Source: Acidobacteriota bacterium
GTDB taxonomy: Bacteria > Acidobacteriota > UBA890
Reading direction: 5' to 3'
Length of the DNA stretch: 23,899 nt
Assembly: GCA_002722645.1 (NCBI GenBank)
Contig: PBML01000038.1
Location: 1-23,899, forward strand
Shown here piece by piece: positions 23,021-23,899 of the stretch (positions are counted from its first letter, which is position 1; each line of letters starts with the position of its first letter). The notes below the pieces were generated by a model. The model was given only the letters and a program-made list of their open reading frames with translations. It was not told the DNA's origin and made no database searches. Made by a program: the position numbers and the translations under genes.

Positions 23021-23038
23021 GGTTATAAACTCGCTTCT

Positions 23039-23569
23039 CTAAGACTGGATCCCGCACCCGGCAGCCCAGTTGATCAGATTGGACTGCGGTTGGATGTCAC
23101 AATCGAACCAGTTGTATGCAATCAAGCGCCCGGAAACAACGATTAGGGCCCAGGCGATAAGCGAGACGGCACCCGCCACCCGCGCTGCACGTGGCAGCTT
23201 CGTATCATTGTCCCACTCCGCGACTCGGCGATGAATCCCCCGGTGAAAGACAAACGCGTTGAGGCCAGCCACTATCAGGAGTAGCACTTTGAAGCGAAAG
23301 AAGATGTTGTGATAGTAGCGAACGGGGGATGAGTAAAATAGCAGTAATCCGGTTGTTAGCATCACGGCAAAGCCTATTCGGGTCCATGGGAGCAAACGGC
23401 CCGTAACCTCGGAGACCGGAACCTCTCGCATCGTCCAACCTAGCAGTCTCAGATCGTTCATCACGGCGGTGCCGACGAACAGACCCAAGCTAAGAACGTG
23501 GGTCGACTCCAGGAGTGGCCAAACGTACAACGACTCCAAGAGTGCAAGGCTCCAGGTCGTGCTTCCCAA
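23039..23569 (-). CDS. DUF6644-like four-helix membrane protein, copy 2
   Basis: A 176-residue membrane protein paralogous to its downstream neighbour: LYVWPLLESTHVLSLGLFVGTAVMNDLRLLG and LFYSSPVRYYHNIFFRFKVLLL align with copy 1. The first conventional start is TTG at 23569. However, in-frame codons further up (CTG AGT TTT CTA GAG TGG, from 23587) encode LSFLEW, which matches LLSFFEW at the N-terminus of copy 1. An AAGGGG lies 8 bp before an ATA at 23590, so translation may begin at ATA or CTG. The frame is in phase with the stop of the cytochrome gene 12 codons upstream. Confidence 0.75.
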   Translation of the reverse strand: MGSTTWSLALLESLYVWPLLESTHVLSLGLFVGTAVMNDLRLLGWTMREVPVSEVTGRLLPWTRIGFAVMLTTGLLLFYSSPVRYYHNIFFRFKVLLLIVAGLNAFVFHRGIHRRVAEWDNDTKLPRAARVAGAVSLIAWALIVVSGRLIAYNWFDCDIQPQSNLINWAAGCGIQS

Positions 23570-23602
23570 CCACTCTAGAAAACTCAGTATTACGAATGCC
23601 CC

Positions 23603-23899
23603 TTATTTGGCGCGGTTATCACTTGGCCTGATGGTGTCGGGTGCGTAAGTCGCGTGGCAATTGGAGCAGGCGTAATAGACTTCGGCACCGGCGTCAAAAA
23701 CCGCTGTCGCATTCTCAGCCTCTGCTGCCTGGAGCGCCTGGCGCCCTACTTCGATCAGCGCTCTCGACAAGGCCGTCCATTCCACCCCACCCTGGATGCG
23801 ACCCTCCATCATCAGTAAATTACCAGACTCAGCGATGACCATAGCTGCGTTGCGCACCGCCTGCCATTCCTCATCGGTACTTGGCGCAAACTCCACAAT
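23603..23899 (-). CDS. c-type cytochrome, C-terminal part (start beyond window)
   Basis: The frame is open to the window edge, so only the last 98 or so codons are seen. They include AESGNLLMMEGRIQGGVEWT, a helical stretch, and YYACSNCHATYAP with a single CxxCH haem-attachment site near the C-terminus. The arrangement resembles small secreted cytochromes whose haem site lies near the end. A GTG at 23896 is unlikely to be the real start, because no signal peptide could follow it. It is the upstream gene of the DUF6644 pair. Confidence 0.75.
   Translation of the reverse strand: MVEFAPSTDEEWQAVRNAAMVIAESGNLLMMEGRIQGGVEWTALSRALIEVGRQALQAAEAENATAVFDAGAEVYYACSNCHATYAPDTIRPSDNRAK

Overview
The window reads as bacterial chromosome from a GC-rich, didermic, probably aerobic and proteolytic heterotroph. 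The evidence is the density of exported hydrolases, several twin-arginine signal peptides, lipoproteins, an outer-membrane beta-barrel and a c-type cytochrome. The family mix (S9 peptidase, DmpA peptidase, M55 peptidase, beta-lactamase-fold hydrolases, sulfatase, Gfo/Idh/MocA with a sugar isomerase, DUF6152- and DUF6644-type proteins) resembles what I associate with uncultured Acidobacteriota or marine Gammaproteobacteria. No rRNA or ribosomal protein is present to settle the phylum.

Left part (1-10.4 kb): a series of unrelated minus-strand genes: an edge-truncated dipeptidyl-peptidase IV-like peptidase, a small coiled-coil/membrane protein with 18-residue DENG repeats, a zinc-ribbon Smr protein, an outer-membrane beta-barrel protein, an unrecognised 156-residue protein, an exported phosphoesterase, and a DmpA peptidase with a lipoprotein sulfatase. 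They are punctuated by seven copies, plus partial relics, of one 50-60 bp intergenic element. Each copy lies just upstream of a start codon and most are built round a hairpin with an unpaired TA step. For two genes (the DENG protein and the DmpA peptidase) the similarity runs on through the leader into the first 15 codons. I see no copy right of about 10.44 kb.

Inside the array, 2.69-3.79 kb is a scar: an imperfect direct repeat of about 49 bp, the 5' half of a tRNA-Arg(CCT) gene, paired TGTCCC motifs like integrase arm sites, an AT-rich plus-strand orphan gene, and the 3' relic of a second DENG gene. It looks like the remains of an integrative element.

Middle part (10.4-20 kb): an exported two-domain VOC lipoprotein; a plus-strand ICMT/PEMT-type membrane methyltransferase; a Tat-exported class V PLP enzyme divergent from a LACTB-like serine hydrolase; then a minus-strand run of Gfo/Idh/MocA oxidoreductase, sugar-isomerase TIM barrel (4-bp overlap), M55 D-aminopeptidase and beta-lactamase-fold hydrolase. 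Together with the DPP IV-like and DmpA enzymes this suggests extracytoplasmic breakdown of peptides, possibly D-residue or cell-wall peptides, alongside sugar processing.

Right part (20-23.9 kb): a tight plus-strand operon of two related secreted proteins and a DUF6152 protein, convergent with a minus-strand set of a c-type cytochrome (cut by the window edge) and two DUF6644-like four-helix membrane proteins.

The main candidate for something undescribed is the repeat-punctuated gene array with shared leader and N-terminal coding segments. It resembles a cassette array but lacks the core motifs of integron attC sites.
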